This document shows, piece after piece, positions 61,324 through 64,000 of a stretch of 64,000 bases of DNA. The position numbers were made by a program, and so were the translations under genes. The notes under the pieces were generated by a model. It was not told the DNA's origin, made no database searches, and saw only the letters and a program-made list of their open reading frames with translations. The stretch spans positions 1-64,000 of the forward strand of contig JAKIVD010000002.1 of NCBI GenBank assembly GCA_021647205.1, in the 5' to 3' direction. Source of the stretch: Bacteroidales bacterium (GTDB lineage Bacteria > Bacteroidota > Bacteroidia > Bacteroidales > F082). Every line of letters starts with the position of its first letter. The stretch's first letter is position 1.

Positions 61324-63057
61324 TTATCCCCGCATAGCAGAAATAAAAATACCGGGGAGATGTTTGAAGCCCGGATTGACGGCAAAACGGGTAATTCGTT
61401 TTGCCGTGATATGGGCTGTTTTGTTATTAACATACCAAACAGGCTTTGGCATCAGGTTAAAATCACCATGTGCCCAGGCTGCCGGCATTACCCTGAACGG
61501 GCCGTAAATGACCGATTTCTCAGGCTTGTCGAAAAGAAATGTGTTATGAACCGTACCGATACCACTTTGGATATCATTGGCAGTATGTCCCGGGAAAGCC
61601 CCCCAGGTGCACTGCGTTATCTGAAAGGCAATGGCATTCCAGATATTTACACCGATTGCCCCGTATTTTAAACCGGCGATTGCCTTATCCAAGTCTGTTG
61701 CATATTCTTTCATCGTTTTGGGATGAACCAGGAGGGTGGCACCGAGTGTGCCGTGTAACTTCTCATTGCAAAAATTTACTGCATTTTCCAGAAATACGCT
61801 TGCGTTACCACCTTCGACAAAAGTTTGCGCATACACCGGCGCGAAAAATTCCGTCGTAAAACTGTATTCAGCCGGGTTGTTTGCATCCAAGCCCGTAATG
61901 AAAGTCCGGGGCACCTCCCCTTCGTACTGCTGCGCATCGGGATAGGCTGCCACCGCTGCTTTTTGAGATTGTGCGGCACCGGGATAGTATGCAATACGTG
62001 GTGGTGCACTTTTTAGTTTTTTACTTACGGCATCAATCAATTCCCCCGACAAATCCCAATTGCGGGGCAGGACAAGTATTTGAGAAGCCACACAATTATG
62101 CCCGCCGTTGTGCAGTTTGGCCGCTACAATATTTTCTGCCTGAAAATCAATGTCGGCTTTGCTCCAGGGGCCGGGAACAACGATCAGGGGGCCGATTCCG
62201 CCCAATTCGCTGGTCATTTTCTTCGACGGGTCCAGGATGGGTTTATCCGCTGCTTTTCTTTCCCTGCCTTCCTTACCGGGGCCGTAAACAATAATATCAT
62301 GCGTACGCTCGCTTCCGGTAATATGAATACTTCCCACTTTGGGATGTTTTGTCAGGTAGCCGCCGACTTCAGCACCTCCGTAAACCAATCTGAGAAAGTC
62401 AGCCCGAATGAATTCTTCAAATATTTTCTCAAGCACGGGGCCCAAATAAGCATTCACAGGGTTCATCTTTAAAATAACCACCTCGCCTTCTGCCAGGAGT
62501 TTGTGCAGCACATCCAAAGGCGCAATGGCATTGATGTTTCCGGCGCCAAGAACAAGGCTCAATTTTCCTACGGGATCTTTTTCCCTGTAAAAAACACCCA
62601 TTGTGCCCAACAGGTTTTGCGTGTTTACCTCTTTCCGCATCCAAATTTCGGCATGGATGCCATTAAAAAGAAGGTGGTCGTAAATGTTGTTGGGGAAAAC
62701 CTGCGCGATGACCTGACCGTTTTTGCGGGTACTTACTTTTTTTATCAGTTGATCTTTCCTGTTATCGTGGATGGCGTGCAGGGTATGGATATAATTGTTG
62801 ATGGTAGAGGCAAACGCCCAGGGGCCGGTTGACCACTCTTCGCCGGTTAACGCAGATTTTGGGTTCAATTGCTTGGCTTTCACTGATAAATCAACCCACT
62901 CACCGGCATAAACCCCGATATTTTTTCTAACACCGAGCAACATCTTTATTTTCTCGGGGACGGACAGAACAGCCCATTTTTTCTTTTGGGCATCCAATGA
63001 ATTTATGGCCTTATCTATCTCGGCGAAACTTGTGCTTTTTATTTCAACTTCATTCAT
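61324..63057 (-). CDS. Aldehyde dehydrogenase family protein
   Basis: A 577-residue NAD(P)-dependent aldehyde dehydrogenase-fold protein, longer than the usual about 480-500. Core features: LVLGAGNINAIAPLDVLHKL (cofactor entry), VHITGSERTHD-type SIHITGSERTHD, SELGGIGPLIVV with the general-base glutamate, and NGGHNCVASQ with catalytic C322. An N-terminal extension of about 90 residues and a C-terminal tail of about 60 lie outside the core. The substrate is not evident. It has no operon partner; a cystathionine-synthase-type gene starts 53 bp upstream on the same strand. Confidence 0.85.
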   Translation of the reverse strand: MNEVEIKSTSFAEIDKAINSLDAQKKKWAVLSVPEKIKMLLGVRKNIGVYAGEWVDLSVKAKQLNPKSALTGEEWSTGPWAFASTINNYIHTLHAIHDNRKDQLIKKVSTRKNGQVIAQVFPNNIYDHLLFNGIHAEIWMRKEVNTQNLLGTMGVFYREKDPVGKLSLVLGAGNINAIAPLDVLHKLLAEGEVVILKMNPVNAYLGPVLEKIFEEFIRADFLRLVYGGAEVGGYLTKHPKVGSIHITGSERTHDIIVYGPGKEGRERKAADKPILDPSKKMTSELGGIGPLIVVPGPWSKADIDFQAENIVAAKLHNGGHNCVASQILVLPRNWDLSGELIDAVSKKLKSAPPRIAYYPGAAQSQKAAVAAYPDAQQYEGEVPRTFITGLDANNPAEYSFTTEFFAPVYAQTFVEGGNASVFLENAVNFCNEKLHGTLGATLLVHPKTMKEYATDLDKAIAGLKYGAIGVNIWNAIAFQITQCTWGAFPGHTANDIQSGIGTVHNTFLFDKPEKSVIYGPFRVMPAAWAHGDFNLMPKPVWYVNNKTAHITAKRITRFAVNPGFKHLPGIFISAMRG

Positions 63058-63110
63058 TCTCGTTCAAATATCTGGATAATGTCAGATTAGGCAAAACGGG
63101 GGGGAAACAT

Positions 63111-64000
63111 TCAGGAATTAACAAGCTGATTCCCGATGTCCTCTATTAAATCATCCACATCTTCAATACCTACTGAAAACCGGACCAAACCATCGCTTAA
63201 ACCATTTTTTTCCCTTTCTTCTTTAGGGATGGAAGCATGCGTCATGCTGGCCGGGTGATCGACGAGGGATTCTACCCCACCGAGGCTTTCCGCCAGCGAA
63301 AATAAGCGGAAAGAAGAAATCAGCTTTTTGGTTTGTTCCATGTTTAAATCAAGTTCCACTGAAACAATGCCACCGAAACCGGTCATTTGCTTTTTTGCCA
63401 GCGCATGTTGCGGGTGTGATTCTAGACCCGGATAAAAAACCTTCCTGACTTTGGGATGCGCCTCTAAAAACGCCGCTATTTTGAGGGCGCTTTCTGCGTG
63501 TCTTTCCATCCGGAGTGCCAGTGTTTTTATCCCCCTGCTGATCAGCCAGGTATCAAACGGGCTCGGGTTAAGCCCCATTGACTTGCGCATGAAATCAATT
63601 TTTTCTTTGATGTCTTTATTGTTTGTAATGGCAACGCCTCCAACTATGTCTGAATGACCACCAATATATTTTGTGGTACTGTGGATGACAACATCCGCGC
63701 CCAGTAAAAGCGGGTTCTGAAAAAATGGTGTTGCAAAAGTATTGTCAACAATTGACAGCACACCGTATTTCCGGGCAAGTTTACTAATTGCGCCAATATC
63801 AGAAATCCTGAGCAGCGGGTTGCTTGGCGATTCCAGAAAAATCATCTTGGGTTGCTCTTGCAAAGCCATCTCAACCTCATCCAGATTTTGTGTATTAATG
63901 ACCCGTACCGACAGGCCGAAATTTTTAAAAACCTGGTCGAATAACCGGAAGGTGCCGCCATATAAATCATTTCCTGCAACTACTTTGTCGCCCTGTTTCA
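63111..64000 (-). CDS. Cystathionine gamma-synthase-type PLP enzyme (5' end outside)
   Basis: The C-terminal 296 residues of a Cys/Met-metabolism PLP enzyme; the first roughly 80-90 residues lie past the right edge. Visible features: GNDLYGGTFRLF, SPSNPLLRISDI, DNTFATPFFQNPL and the PLP lysine in HSTTKYIGGHSD. SLGGVESLVDHPASMTHAS and RFSVGIEDVDDLIEDI close the protein as in cystathionine gamma-synthases and lyases. Whether it makes cystathionine (metB), methionine directly, or degrades substrates cannot be told from this part. Confidence 0.88.
   Translation of the reverse strand, partial: KQGDKVVAGNDLYGGTFRLFDQVFKNFGLSVRVINTQNLDEVEMALQEQPKMIFLESPSNPLLRISDIGAISKLARKYGVLSIVDNTFATPFFQNPLLLGADVVIHSTTKYIGGHSDIVGGVAITNNKDIKEKIDFMRKSMGLNPSPFDTWLISRGIKTLALRMERHAESALKIAAFLEAHPKVRKVFYPGLESHPQHALAKKQMTGFGGIVSVELDLNMEQTKKLISSFRLFSLAESLGGVESLVDHPASMTHASIPKEEREKNGLSDGLVRFSVGIEDVDDLIEDIGNQLVNS

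Overview
The window is chromosomal DNA of a member of the Bacteroidota, most likely an environmental Bacteroidales/Marinilabiliales-type organism. Four kinds of evidence point there: C-terminal type IX secretion (T9SS) sorting domains; many promoters with the Bacteroidota -7 box TAnnTTTG, often very close to the start codon; general absence of Shine-Dalgarno sequences; and gene orders familiar from the phylum (ileS-dksA/traR-lspA, mrdA-rodA, panC-panD, lysC-lysA). No rRNA, tRNA, CRISPR array, intact insertion sequence or prophage was found. Most genes are housekeeping, and the left and right edges each cut a gene.

Layout. 1-6.5 kb: end of a T9SS cargo gene, an ABC-F ATPase, the elongation pair mrdA-rodA, then (minus) lspA, a DksA/TraR-like protein and ileS. 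10-22 kb: superoxide reductase, a bacterial GGGP synthase, an S9 dipeptidyl peptidase, a glutamine synthetase, a flippase-like membrane protein, a small heat-shock protein, a ZIP metal transporter, and a run of panC-panD-flippase-like-rfaE2. 22-28 kb is the accessory part: a LamG surface protein that seems to have lost its C-terminus, a T9SS-exported esterase, and a lipoprotein with a possible caspase-like (clan CD) His/Cys pair. 28-36 kb: radA, small zinc-binding and degraded ORFs, rluB, a double-domain universal stress protein, a previously untracked 56-residue membrane protein coupled to yraN, and xseA-xseB.

36-45 kb is a nearly complete leucine/isovalerate breakdown locus: acyl-CoA (isovaleryl-CoA) dehydrogenase, both methylcrotonyl-CoA carboxylase subunits, a methylglutaconyl-CoA hydratase-like protein, an HMG-CoA-lyase-family protein and both 3-oxoacid CoA-transferase subunits. 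Together they would turn isovaleryl-CoA into acetyl-CoA. A truncated DUF1016 protein carrying an in-frame 36-bp repeat sits inside it.

45.9-49 kb holds the most unusual system: a Rieske iron-sulfur protein followed after 3 bp by one 907-residue protein that fuses a di-haem cytochrome b to a large domain with twelve c-haem motifs (eleven CxxCH and one CX4CH). This looks like a compact quinol-oxidising bc complex wired directly to its own multihaem conduit. The rest (49-64 kb) has mobA, an Omp85-like barrel, another T9SS cargo protein, comF, a fused peptide-type ABC ATPase, a Kef-type antiporter, a stand-alone ACT protein divergent from lysC-lysA, an aldehyde dehydrogenase and a partial cystathionine gamma-synthase-type enzyme. 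Three copies of one inverted-repeat element (around 10.2, 17.5 and 57.7 kb) and several other short repeats lie between genes.
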